From assembly GCA_023614405.1 (NCBI GenBank), contig JAJUPC010000237.1, positions 1 through 64,000 on the forward strand: a stretch of 64,000 nt of DNA, written 5' to 3'. The stretch's first letter is position 1. Every line of letters begins with the position of its first letter. Positions 30,101 through 43,661 of this stretch are shown one piece after another. This DNA comes from Avena insularis (lineage: Eukaryota > Streptophyta > Magnoliopsida > Poales > Poaceae). The position numbers and the translations under genes were made by a program. The notes beneath the pieces are model-generated. The model saw nothing but the letters and a program-made list of their open reading frames with translations, was not told where the DNA came from and ran no database searches.

Positions 30101-30734
30101 TATCACCAGTGTCATTGTATGTGTGTTCTTCTCATAACCCACATGTGGATCCACCTAGTGTGATTGCATGTGTGTTCTTCTCACAAACCACATAAGGATC
30201 CACCAGTGTCATTGGATGTGTGTTCTTTTCATGAACCACACCCAGTGTCATTGCATGTCTGTTCCTCTCAAAAACCACAAAAGGATCCACCAGTGTCATT
30301 GCATGTCTGATCTTTTCATGTACCACACCTAGTGTCATTGTAGGTGTGTGATTCTCACCAACCACACATGGAATCACCAGTGTCATTGCATGTGTGTTCT
30401 TTTCATGAACCACACATGGATCTACCCAGTGTGATTGCGTGTCTGTTCTTTTCACAAACCACATATGGATCCACTAGTGTCATTGCATGTTTGTTCTTTT
30501 CATGAACCACACCCAGTGTTATTGCATGTCTGTTCCTCTCATAAACCACACATGGATCCACTAGTGTCATTGCACGTGTGTTCTTCTCATGAACCACATC
30601 TAGAGTCATTGCATGTCTGTTATGATCACAAACCACATAAGGATACACCAGTGTCATTGCATGTGTGTTCTTTTCATGAACCACACATGGATCCACTAGT
30701 GTCATTGCATGTCTGTTCTTTTCATGAACTACAC
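21101..30734. repeat. 9.63-kb tandem duplication, left copy
   Basis: Landmark units in this interval recur 9,629-9,640 bp to the right in the same order, for example 21,474 and 31,103, 22,447 and 32,077, 25,445 and 35,083, 28,367 and 38,001, 29,252 and 38,886. Long stretches are identical by eye. Inside it a four-block unit of about 3.97 kb (21,474-25,444) is followed by a second, shortened copy (25,445-28,366) and then by two 885-bp blocks. Several short indel clusters are present here that the right copy lacks. Confidence 0.9.
28367..30131. repeat. Two tandem 885-bp array blocks (left copy)
   Basis: Blocks 28,367-29,251 and 29,252-30,131 share the same series of variant units, including the TTTTAATGAACC variant at about 28,645 and 29,530. 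The period is 885 bp (295 x 3). The second block diverges in its last third, where it takes on the variants of a different block. The pair recurs at 38,001-39,768 inside the right copy of the 9.63-kb duplication. Confidence 0.8.
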
Positions 30735-33700
30735 CAGTGTCATTGCATGTGTGTTCTTTTCATGAACCACACCCAGTGTCATTGCATGTGTGTTCCTCTC
30801 ACAGACCACACATGGATCCACTAGTGTCATTGCATGTGCGTTCTTCTCATGAACCACGTCTAGAGTCATTGCATGTTTGTTCTTCTCTCAAACCACATAA
30901 GGATCCACCAGTATCATTGCATGTCTGTTCTTTTCATGAACCACACCCAGTGTCATTGCATGTGTGTTCTTCTCACAAACCACACATGGATCCACCAGTA
31001 TCATTGCATATCTGCTCTTTTCATTAACCACATTTAGAGTCAATGCATGTGTGTTCTTTTCACAAACCACATATCACCAGTGTCATTGCATGTGTGTTCC
31101 TCTCATAAACCACATATGGATCCACCCAGTGTAATTGCATGTGTGTTCTTCTCACAAACCACATAAGGATCCACCAGTGTCATTGGATGTGTGTTCTTTT
31201 CATGAACCACACCTAGTGTAGTTGCATGTCTGTTCCTCTTATAAACCACATAAGGATCCACCAGTGTCATTGGATGTGTGTTCTTTTCATGAACCACACC
31301 CAGTGTCATTGTATGTGTGTTCTTCTCACAAACCACACATGGAATCACCAGTGTCATTGCATGTGTGTTCTTTTTTTATGAACCACACTTGGATCCACCC
31401 AGTGTGATTGCATGTCTGTTCTTTTCACGACCCACATATGGATCCACTAGTGTCATTGCATGTCTGTTCTTTTCATGAACCACACCTAGTGTTATTGCAT
31501 GTCTGTTCCTCTCATAAACCACACATGGATCCACCAGAGTCATTGCATGTGTGTTCTTCTCATGAACCACATCTAGAGTCATTGCATGTCTGTTATTGTC
31601 ACAAACCACATAAGGATACACACCAGTGTCATTGCATGTGTGTTCATTTCATGAACCACACTCAGTGTCATTGCATGTGTTCCTCTCACAGACCACACAT
31701 GGATCCACCAGTGTCATTGCATGTGCGTTCTTCTCGTGAACCACATCTAGACTCATTGCATGTCTGTTCTTCTCACAAACCACATAAGGATCCACCAGTG
31801 TCATTGGATGTGTATTCTTTTCATGAACCACACCCAGTGTCATTGCATCTGTTTTCTTCTCACAAACCACACATGGATCCACCAGTATCATTACATGTCT
31901 GTTCTTTCCATGAACCACAACAAGTGTCATTGCATGTGTGTTCTTCTCACACACCACACATGGATACACCAGTGTCATTGCATGTTTGCTCTTTTCATTA
32001 ACCACAGTTAGAATCATTGTATGTGTGTTCTTTTCACAAACCACATATCACCAGTGTCATTGTATGTGTGTTCTTCTCATAACCCACATATGGATCCACC
32101 TAGTGTGATTGCATGTGTGTTCTTCTCACAAACCACATAAGGATCCACCAGTGTCATTGGATGTGTGTTCTTTTCATGAACCACACCCAGTGTCATTGCA
32201 TGTCTGTTCCTCTCATAAACCACAAAAGGATCCACAGTGTCATTGGATGTGTTCTTTTCATGAACCACACCTAGTGTCATTGTATGTGTGTTCTTCTCAC
32301 AAACCACACATGGAATCACCAGTGTCATTGCATGTGTGTTCTTTTCATGAACCACACATGGATTTACCCAGTGTGATTGTGTGTCTGTTCTTTTCACAAA
32401 CCACATATGGATCCACTAGTGTCATTGCATGTTTGTTCTTTTCATGAACCACACCCAGTGTTATTGCATGTCTGTTCCTCTCATAAACCACACATGGATC
32501 CACTAGTGTCATTGCACGTGTGTTCTTCTCATGAACCACATCTAGAGTCATTGCATGTCTGTTATGATCACAAACTACATAAGGATACACCAGTGTCATT
32601 GCATGTGTGTTATTTTCATGAACCACACATGGATCCACTAGTGTCATTGCATGTCTGTTCTTTTCATGAACCACACCTAGTGTCATTGCATGTATGTTCC
32701 TCTCATAAACCACACATGGATCCACCAGTGTCATTGCATGTGTGTTCTTATCATGAACCACATATAGAGTCATTTCATGTCTATTATTCTCACAAACCAC
32801 ATAAGGATACACCAGTGTCATTGCATGTTTGTTCCTCTCATAGACCACACATGGATCCACTAGTGTCATTGCATGTGCGTTCTTCTCATGAACCACATCT
32901 AGAGCCATTGCATGTTTGTTCTTCTCACAAACCACATAAGGATCCACCAGTTTCATTGGATGTGTATTCTTTTCATGAACCACACCTAGTGTCATTGCAT
33001 GTGTGTTCTTCTCACAAACCACACATGGATCCACCAGTATCATTGCATGTCTGTTCTTTTCATGAACCACAGCCAATGTCATTGCATGTGTGTTCTTCTC
33101 ACAAACCTCACAAGGATCCACCAGTGTCATTGCATGTCTGCGCTTTTCATTCACCACAGTTAGAGTCATTGCATGTGTTTTCTTTTCACAAACCACATAT
33201 CACCAGTTTCATTGCATGTGTGTTCTTCTCATAAACCACATATGGATCCACCCAGTGTGATTGCATGTGTTACCTTCTCACAAACCACATAAGGATTCAC
33301 CAGCGTCATTGGATGTGTGTTCTTTTCATGAACCACACCCAGTGTCATTGCATGTCTATTCCTCTCACAAACCACACATGGATCCACCAGTGTCATTGGA
33401 TGTGTGTTATTTTCAGGAACCACACCCAGTGTCATTGGATGTGTATTCTTCTCACAAACCACACATGGATCCACTAGTGTCATTGCATGTGTGTTCTTTT
33501 CATGAATCACACATGGATCCACCCAGTGTGATTGCATGTCTGTTCTTTTCACAAACCACATATCGATCCACCAGTGTCATTGCATGTATGTTATTTTCAT
33601 GAACCACACCCAGTGTCATTGCATGTGTGTTCCTCTCATAAACCACACATGGATCCACCAGTGTGATTGCATGTGTGTTCTTCTCAAGAACCACATCTAG

Positions 33701-36700
33701 AGTCATTGCATGTCAGTTATTCTCACAAGTCACATAAGGATACACCAGTGTCATTGCATGTGTTTTCTTTTCATGAACCACACCTAGTGTTATTGCATGT
33801 GTGTTCCTCTCACAGACCACACATGGATCCACTAGTGTCATTGCATGTGTGTTCTTCTCATGAACCACATCTAGAGTCATTGCATGTCTGTTCTTCTCAC
33901 ATACATAAGGATCCACCAGTGTCATTGGATGTGTATTCTTTTCATGAACCACACCCAGTGTCATTGCATCTGTTTTCTTCTCACAAACCACACATGGATC
34001 CACCAGTATCATTACATGTCTGTTTTTTCCATGAACCACAACCAGTGTCATTGCATGTGTGTTCTTCTCACACACCACACATGGATACACCAGTGTCATT
34101 GCATGTTTGCTCTTTTCATTAACCACAGTTAGAGTCATTGTATGTGTGTTCTTTTCACAAACCACATATCACCAGTGTCATTGTATGTGTGTTCTTCTCA
34201 TAACCTACATATGGATCCACCTAGTGTGATTGCATGTGTGTTCTTCTGACAAACCACATAAGGATCCACCAGCGTCATTGGATGTGTGTTCTTTTCATGA
34301 ACCACACCCAGTGTCATTGCATGTCTATTCCTCTCACAAACCACACATGGATCCACCAGTGTCATTGGATGTGTGTTCTTTTCAAGAACCACACCTAGTG
34401 TCATTGGATGTGTGTTCTTCTAAGAAACCACACATGGATCCACCAGTGTCATTGTATGTGTGTTCTTTTCATGAACCACACATGGATCCACCCAGTGTGA
34501 TTGCATGTCTGTTCTTTTCACAAACCACATATCGATCCACCAGTGTCATGGCATGTCTGTTCTTTTCGTGAACCACACCCAGTGTCATTGCATGTGTGTT
34601 CCTCTCATAAACCACACATGGATCCATCAGTGTCATTACATGTGTGTTCTTCTCATGAACCACATCTAGAGTCATTGCATGTTAGTTATTCTCACAAATG
34701 ACATAAGGATACACCAGTGTCATTGCATGTGTGTTCTTTTCATGAACCACACCCAGTGTCATTGCATGTGTGTTCCTCTCACAGACCACACATGGATCCA
34801 CTAGTGTCATTGCATGTGCGTTCTTCTCATGAACCACGTCTAGAGTCATTGCATGTTTGTTCTTCTCTCAAACCACATAAGGATCCACCAGTATCATTGC
34901 ATGTCTGTTCTTTTCATGAACCACACCCAGTGTCATTGCATGTGTGTTCTTCTCACAAACCACACATGGATCCACCAGTATCATTGCATATCTGCTCTTT
35001 TCATTAACCACATTTAGAGTCAATGCATGTGTGTTCTTTTCACAAACCACATATCACCAGTGTCATTGCATGTGTGTTCTTCTCATAAACCACATATGGA
35101 TCCACCCAGTGTAATTGCATGTGTGTTCTTCTCACAAACCACATAAGGATCCACCAGTGTCATTGGATGTGTGTTCTTTTCATGAACCACACCTAGTGTC
35201 GTTGCATGTCTGTTCCTCTTATAAACCACATAAGGATCCACCAGTGTTATTGGATGTGTGTTCTTTTCATGAACCACACCCAGTGTCATTGTATGTGTGT
35301 TCTTCTCACAAACCACACATGGAATCACCAGTGTCATTGCATGTGTGTTCTTTTTTTATGAACCACACTTGGATCCACCCAGTGTGATTGCATGTCTGTT
35401 CTTTTCACGACCCACATATGGATCCACTAGTGTCATTGCATGTCTGTTCTTTTCATGAACCACACCTAGTGTTATTGCATGTCTGTTCCTCTCATAAACC
35501 ACACATGGATCCACCAGAGTCATTGCATGTGTGTTCTTCTCATGAACCACATCTAGAGTCATTGCATGTCTGTTATTGTCACAAACCACATAAGGATACA
35601 CACCAGTGTCATTGCATGTGTGTTCATTTCATTAACCACACTCAGTGTCATTGCATGTGTTCCTCTCACAGACCACACATGGATCCACCAGTGTCATTGC
35701 ATGTGCGTTCTTCTCGTGAACCACATCTAGACTCATTGCATGTCTGTTCTTCTCACAAACCACATAAGGATCCACCAGTGTCATTGGATGTGTATTCTTT
35801 TCATGAACCACACCCAGTGTCATTGCATCTGTTTTCTTCTCACAAACCACACATGGATCCACCAGTATCATTACATGTCTGTTCTTTCCATGAACCACAA
35901 CAAGTGTCATTGCATGTGTGTTCTTCTCACACACACATGGATACACCAGTGTCATTGCATGTTTGCTCTTTTCATTAACCACAGTTAGAGTCATTGTATG
36001 TGTGTTCTTTTCACAAACCACATATCACCAGTGTCATTGTATGTGTGTTCTTCTCATAACCCACATATGGATCCACCTAGTGTGATTGCATGTGTGTTCT
36101 TCTCACAAACCACATAAGGATCCACCAGTGTCATTGGATGTGTGTTCTTTTCATGAACCACACCCAGTGTCATTGCATGTCTGTTCCTCTCATAAACCAC
36201 ATAAGGATCCACCAGTGTCATTGGATGTGTGTTCTTTTCATGAACCACACCTAGTGTCATTGTATGTGTGTTCTTCTCACAAACCACACATGGAATCACC
36301 AGTGTCATTGCATGTGTGTTCTTTTCATGAACCACACATGGATCTACCCAGTGTGATTATGTCATTCTTCTCACAAACCACATATGGATCCACTAGTATC
36401 ATTGCATGTTTGTTCTTTTCATGAACCACACCCAGTGTTATTGCATGTCTGTTCCTCTCATAAACCACACATGGATCCACTAGTGTCATTGCACGTGTGT
36501 TCTTCTCATGAACCACATCTAGAGTCATTGCATGTCTGTTATGATCACAAACCACATAAGGATACACCAGTGTCATTGCATGTGTGTTCTTTTCATGAAC
36601 CACACATGGATCCACTAGTGTCATTGCATGTCTGTTCTTTTCATGAACCACACCTAGTGTCATTGCATGTATGTTCCTCTCATAAACCACACATGGATCC

Positions 36701-39700
36701 ACCAGTGTCATTGCATGTGTGTTCTTATCATGAACCACATCTAGAGTCATTTCATGTCTATTATTCTCACAAACCACATAAGGATACACCAGTGTCATTG
36801 CATGTTTGTTCCTCTCACAGACCACACATGGATCCACTAGTGTCATTGCATGTGCGTTCTTCTCATGAACCACATCTAGAGCCATTGCATGTTTGTTCTT
36901 CTCACAAACCACATAAGGATCCACCAGTTTCATTGGATGTGTATTCTTTTCATGAACCACACCTAGTGTCATTGCATGTGTGTTCTTCTCACAAACCACA
37001 CATGGATCCACCAGTATCATTGCATGTCTGTTCTTTTCATGAACCACAGCCAATGTCATTGCATGTGTGTTCTTCTCACAAACCACACATGGATCTACCA
37101 GTGTCATTGCATGTCTGCGCTTTTCATTCACCACAGTTAGAGTCATTGCATGTGTGTTCTTTTCACAAACCACATATCACCAGTTTCATTGCATGTGTGT
37201 TCTTCTCATAAACCACATATGGGTCCACCCAGTGTGATTGCATGTGTTACCTTCTCACAAACCACATAAGGATCCACCAGCGTCATTGGATGTGTGTTCT
37301 TTTCATGAACCACACCCAGTGTCATTGCATGTCTATTCCTCTCACAAACCACACATGGATCCACCAGTGTCATTGGATGTTTGTTATTTTCAGGAACCAC
37401 ACCCAGTGTCATTGGATGTGTATTCTTCTCACAAACCACACATGGATCCACTAGTGTCATTGCATGTGTGTTCTTTTCATGAATCACACATGGATCCACC
37501 CAGTGTGATTGCATGTCTGTTCTTTTCACAAACCACATATCGATCCACCAGTGTCATTGCATGTATGTTATTTTCATGAACCACACCCAGTGTCATTGCA
37601 TGTGTGTTCCTCTCACAGACCACACATGGATCCACTAGTGTCATTGCATGTGTGTTCTTCTCATGAACCACATCTAGAGTCATTGCATGCCTGTTCTTCT
37701 CACATACATAAGGATCCACCAGTGTCATTGGATGTGTATTCTTTTCATGAACCACACCCAGTGTCATTGCATCTGTTTTCTTCTCACAAACCACACATGG
37801 ATCCACCAGTATCATTACATGTCTGTTCTTTCCATGAACCACAACCAGTGTCATTGCATGTGTGTTCTTCTCACACACCACACATGGATACACTAGTGTT
37901 ATTGCATGTCTGCTCTTTTCATTAACCATAGTTAGAGTCATTGTATGTGTGTTGTTTTCACAAACCACATATCACCAGTGTCATTGCATGTGTGTTCTTA
38001 TCATAAAGCACATATGGATCCACCCAGTGTGATTGCATGTGTGTTCTTCTCACAAACCACATAAGGATCCACCAGTGTCATTGGATGTGTGTTCTTTTCA
38101 TGAACCACACCCAGTGTCATTGTATGTGTGTTCTTCTCACAAACCACACATGGAATCACCAGTGTCATTGCATGTGTGTTCTTTTCATGAACCACACATG
38201 GATCCACCCAGTGTGATTGCATGTCTATACTTTTCACAAACCACATATGGATCCACTAGTGTCATTGCATGTCTGTTCTTTTAATGAACCACACCCAGTG
38301 TTATTGCATGTCTGTTCCTCTCATAAGCCACACATGGATCCACCGGTGTCATTGGATGTGTGTTCTTCTCATGAACCACATCTAGAGTCATTGCGTGTCT
38401 CTTATTCTTACAAACCACATAAGGATACAGCAGTGTCATTGCATGTGTGTTCTTTTCATAAACCACACTCAGTGTCATTGCATGTGTGTTCCTCTCACAG
38501 ACCACACATGGATCCACCAGTGTCATTGCATGCGTGTTCTTATCATGAACCACATCTAGAGTCATTGCATGTCTGTTCTTCTCACAAATCACATCAGGAT
38601 CTACCAGTGTCATTAGATGTATATTCGTTTCATGAACCACACCCAATGGCATTGCATGTGGTTTCTTCTCACAAACCACAAATGGATCCCCCAGTATCAT
38701 TGAATGTCTGTTTTTTTCATGAACCACAGCTAGTGTCATTGCACGTGTGTTCTTCTCACAAACCACACATCTATCAACCAGTGTCATTGCATGTCTACTC
38801 TTTTCATTAACCACAGTTAGAGTCATTGCATGTGTGTCCTTTTCACAAACCACATATCACCAGTATCATTGCATGTGTGTTCTTCTCATAATCCACATAT
38901 GGATCCACCCAGTGTGATTACATGTGTGTTCTTCTCACAAACCACATAAGGATCCACCAGTGTCATTGGATGTGTGTTCTTTTCATGAACCACACCCAGT
39001 GTCATTGTATGTGTGTTCTTCTCACAAACCACACATGGAATCACCAGTGTCATTGCATGTGTGTTCTTTTCATGAACCACACATGGATCCACCCAGTGTG
39101 ATTGCATGTCTGTACTTTTCACAAACCACATATGGATCCACTAGTGTCATTGCATGTCTGTTCTTTTAATGAACCACACCCAGTGTTATTGCATGTCTGT
39201 TCCTCTCATAAGCCACACATGGATCCACCAGTGTCATTGGATGTGTGTTCTTCTCATGAACCACATCTAGAGTCATTGCGTGTCTCTTATTCTCACAAAC
39301 CACATAAGGATACAGCAGTGTCATTGCATGTGTGTTCTTTTCATGAACCACACTCAGTGTCATTGCATGTGTTCCTCTCACAGACCACACATGGATCCAC
39401 CAGTGTCATTGCATGTGCGTTCTTCTCATGAACCACATCTAGACTCATTGCATGTCTGTTCTTCTCACAAACCACATAAGGATCCACCAGTGTCATTGGA
39501 TGTGTATTCTTTTCATGAACCACACCCAGTGTCATTGCATCTGTTTTCTTCTCACAAACCACACATGGATCCACCAGTATCATTACATGTCTGTTCTTTC
39601 CATGAACCACAACCAGTGTCATTGCATGTGTGTTCTTCTCACACACCACACATGGATACACCATTGTCATTGCATGTTTGCTCTTTTCATTAACCACAGT

Positions 39701-40370
39701 TAGAGTCATTGTATGTGTGTTCTTTTCACAAACCACATATCACCAGTGTCATTGTATGTGTGTTCTTCTCATAACCCACATGTGGATCCACCTAGTGTGA
39801 TTGCATGTGTGTTCTTCTCACAAACCACATAAGGATCCACCAGTGTCATTGGATGTGTGTTCTTTTCATGAACCACACCCAGTGTCATTGCATGTCTGTT
39901 CCTCTCATAAACCACATAAGGATCCACCAGTGTCATTGGATGTGTGTTCTTTTCATGAACCACACCTAGTGTCATTGTATGTGTGTTCTTCTCACAAACC
40001 ACACATGGAATCACCAGTGTCATTGCATGTGTGTTCTTTTCATGAACCACACATGGATCTACCCAGTGTGATTGCGTGTCTGTTCTTTTCACAAACCACA
40101 TATGGATCCACTAGTGTCATTGCATGTTTGTTCTTTTCATGAACCACACCCAGTGTTATTGCATGTCTGTTCCTCTCATAAACCACACATGGATCCACTA
40201 GTGTCATTGCACGTGTGTTCTTCTCATGAACCACATCTAGAGTCATTGCATGTCTGTTATGATCACAAACCACATAAGGATACACCAGTGTCATTGCATG
40301 TGTGTTCTTTTCATGAACCACACATGGATCCACTAGTGTCATTGCATGTCTGTTCTTTTCATGAACTACA
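30735..40370. repeat. 9.63-kb tandem duplication, right copy
   Basis: This is the second copy of the 21.1-30.7 kb segment. The junction is visible at 30,730-30,735: the sequence up to TACACC matches 40,368-40,373 on its left side, and the sequence after it matches that starting at 21,106. TACACC is therefore shared microhomology at the exchange point. The copies differ by scattered substitutions and short indels, which points to a recent unequal crossover or a replication-based duplication. Confidence 0.88.
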
Positions 40371-41891
40371 CCTAGTGTCATTGCATGTATGTTCCTCTCA
40401 TAAACCACACATGGATCCACCAGTGTCATTGCATGTGTGTTCTTATCATGAACCACATCTAGAGTCATTTCATGTCTATTATTCTCACAAACCACATAAG
40501 GATACACCAGTGTCATTGCATGTTTGTTCCTCTCACAGACCACACATGGATCCACTAGTGTCATTGCATGTGCGTTCTTCTCATGAACCACATCTAGAGC
40601 CATTGCATGTTTGTTCTTCTCACAAACCACAAAAGGATCCACCAGTTTCATTGGATGTGTATTCTTTCATGAACCACACCTAGTGTCATTGCATGTGTGT
40701 TCTTCTCACAAACCACACATGGATCCACCAGTATCATTGCATGTCTGTTCTTTTCATGAACCACAGCCAATGTCATTGCATGTGTGTTCTTCTCACAAAC
40801 CACACATGGATCCACCAGTGTCATTGCATGTCTGCGCTTTTCATTCACCACAGTTAGAGTCATTGCATGCGTGTTCTTTTCACAAACCACATATTACCAG
40901 TTTCATTGCATGTGTGTTCTTCTCATAAACCACATATGGGTCCACCCAGTGTGATTGCATGTGTTACCTTCTCACAAACCACATAAGGATCCACCAGCGT
41001 CATTGGATGTGTGTTCGTTTCATGAACCACACCCGGTGTCATTGCATGTCTATTCCTCTCACAAACCACACATGGATCCACTAGTGTCATTGGATGTGTG
41101 TTATTTTCAGGAACCACACCCAGTGTCATTGGATGTGTATTCTTCTCACAAACCACACATGGATCCACTAGTGTCATTGCATGTGTGTTCTTTTCATGAA
41201 TCACACATGGATCCACCCAGTGTGATTGCATGTCCGTTCTTTTCACAAACCACATATCGATCCACCAGTGTCATTACATGTATGTTATTTTCATGAACCA
41301 CACCCAGTGTCATTGCATGTGTGTTCATCTCATAAACCACACATGGATCCACCAGTGTGATTGCATGTGTGTTCTTCTCAAGAACCACATCTAGAGTCAT
41401 TGCATGTCAGTTATTCTCACAAGTCACATAAGGATACACCAGTGTCATTGCATGTGTTTTCTTTTCATGAACCACACCCAGTGTTATTGCATGTGTGTTC
41501 CTCTCACAGACCACACATGGATCCACTAGTGTCATTGCATGTGTGTTCTTCTCATGAACCACTTCTAGAGTCATTGCATGTCTGTTCTTCTCACATACAT
41601 AAGGATCCACCAGTGTCATTGGATGTGTATTCTTTTCATGAACCACACCCAGTGTCATTGCATATGTTTTCTTCTCACAAACCACACATGGATCCACCAG
41701 TATCATTACATGTCTGTTCTTTCCATGAACCACAACCAGTGTCATTGCATGTGTGTTCTTCTCACACACCACACATGGATACACCAGTGTTATTGCATGT
41801 CTGCTCTTTTCATTAACCACAGTTAGAGTCATTGTATGTGTGTTCTTTTCACAAACCACATATCGCCATTGTCATTGCATGTGTGTTCTTA

Positions 41892-43661
41892 TCATAAAGC
41901 ACATATGGATCCACCCAGTGTGATTGCATGTGTGTTCTTCTCACAAACCACATAAGGATCCACCAGTGTCATTGGATGTGTGTTCTTTTCATGAACCACA
42001 CCCAGTGTCATTGTATGTGTGTTCTTCTCACAAACCACACATGGAATCACCAGTGTCATTGCATGTGTGTTCTTTTCATTAACCACACATGGATCCACCC
42101 AGTGTGATTGCATGTCTATACTTTTCACAAACCACATATGGATCCACTAGTGTCATTGCATGTCTGTTCTTTTAATGAACCACACCCAGTGTTATTGCAT
42201 GTCTGTTCCTCTCATAAGCCACACATGGATCCACCAGTGTCATTGGATGTGTGTTCTTCTCATGAACCACATCTAGAGTCATTGCGTGTCTCTTATTCTC
42301 ACAAACCACGTAAGGATACAGCAGTGTCATTGCATGTGTGTTCTTTTCATAAACCACACTCAGTGTCATTGCATGTGTGTTCCTCTCACAGACCACACAT
42401 GGATCCACCAGTGTCATTGCATGCGTGTTCTTATCATGAACCACATCTAGAGTCATTGCATGTCTGTTCTTCTCACAAAGCACATCAGGATCTACCAGTG
42501 TCATTGGATGTATATTCGTTTCATGAACCACACCCAATGGCATTGCATGTGTATTCTTCTCACAAACCACAAATGGATCCACCAGTATCATTGCATGTCT
42601 GTTTTTTTCATGAACCACAGCTAGTGTCATCGCACGTGTGTTCTTCTCACAAACCACACATCTATCAACCAGTGTCATTGCATGTCTGCTCTTTTCATTA
42701 ACCACAGTTAGAGTCATTGCATGTGTGTCCTTTTCACAAACCACATATCACCAGTATCATTGCATGTGTGTTCTTCTCATAATCCACATATGGATCCACC
42801 CAGTGTGATTACATGTGTGTTCTTCTCACAAACCACATAAGGATCCACCAGTGTCATTGGATGTGTGTTATTTTCATGAACCACACCCAGTGTCATTGTA
42901 TGTGTGTTCTTCTCACAAACCACACATGGAATCACCAGTGTCATTGCATGTGTGTTCTTTTCATGAACCACACATGGATCCACCCAGTGTGATTGCATGT
43001 CTATACTTTTCACAAACCACATATGGATCCACTAGTGTCATTGCATGTCTGTTCTTTTAATGAACCACACCCAGTGTTATTGCATGTCTGTTCCTCTCAT
43101 AAGCCACACATGGATCCACCAGTGTCATTGGATGTGTGTTCTTCTCATGAACCACATCTAGAGTCATTGCGTGTCTCATATTCTCACAAACCACATAAGG
43201 ATACAGCAGTGTCATTGCATGTGTGTTCTTTTCATGAACCACACTTAGTGTCATTGCATGTGTGTTCCTCTCACAGACCACACATGGATCCACCAGTGTC
43301 ATTGCATGCGTGTTCTTATCATGAACCACATCTAGAGTCATTGCATGTCTGTTCTTCTCACAAAGCACATCAGGATCTACCAGTGTCATTGGATGTATAT
43401 TCGTTTCATGAACCACACCCAATGGCATTGCATGTGTATTCTTCTCACAAACCACAAATGGATCCACCAGTATCATTGCATGTCTGTTTTTTTCATGAAC
43501 CACAGCTAGTGTCATTGCACGTGTGTTCTTCTCACAAACCACACATCTATCAACCAGTGTCATTGCATGTCTGCTCTTTTCATTAACCACAGTTAGAGTC
43601 ATTGCATGTGTGTCCTTTTCACAAACCACATATCACCAGTATCATTGCATGTGTGTTCTTC
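41892..43661. repeat. Two further tandem 885-bp array blocks
   Basis: Blocks starting at 41,892 and 42,777 carry the same diagnostic variants as the 28.4-30.1 kb pair (TTTTAATGAACC, CTCATAAGCCACAC, ACATCTATCAACCAG). They lie outside the 9.63-kb duplication. Here both blocks keep the pattern through their full length, so this pair may be closer to the original duplicated form. Confidence 0.78.
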
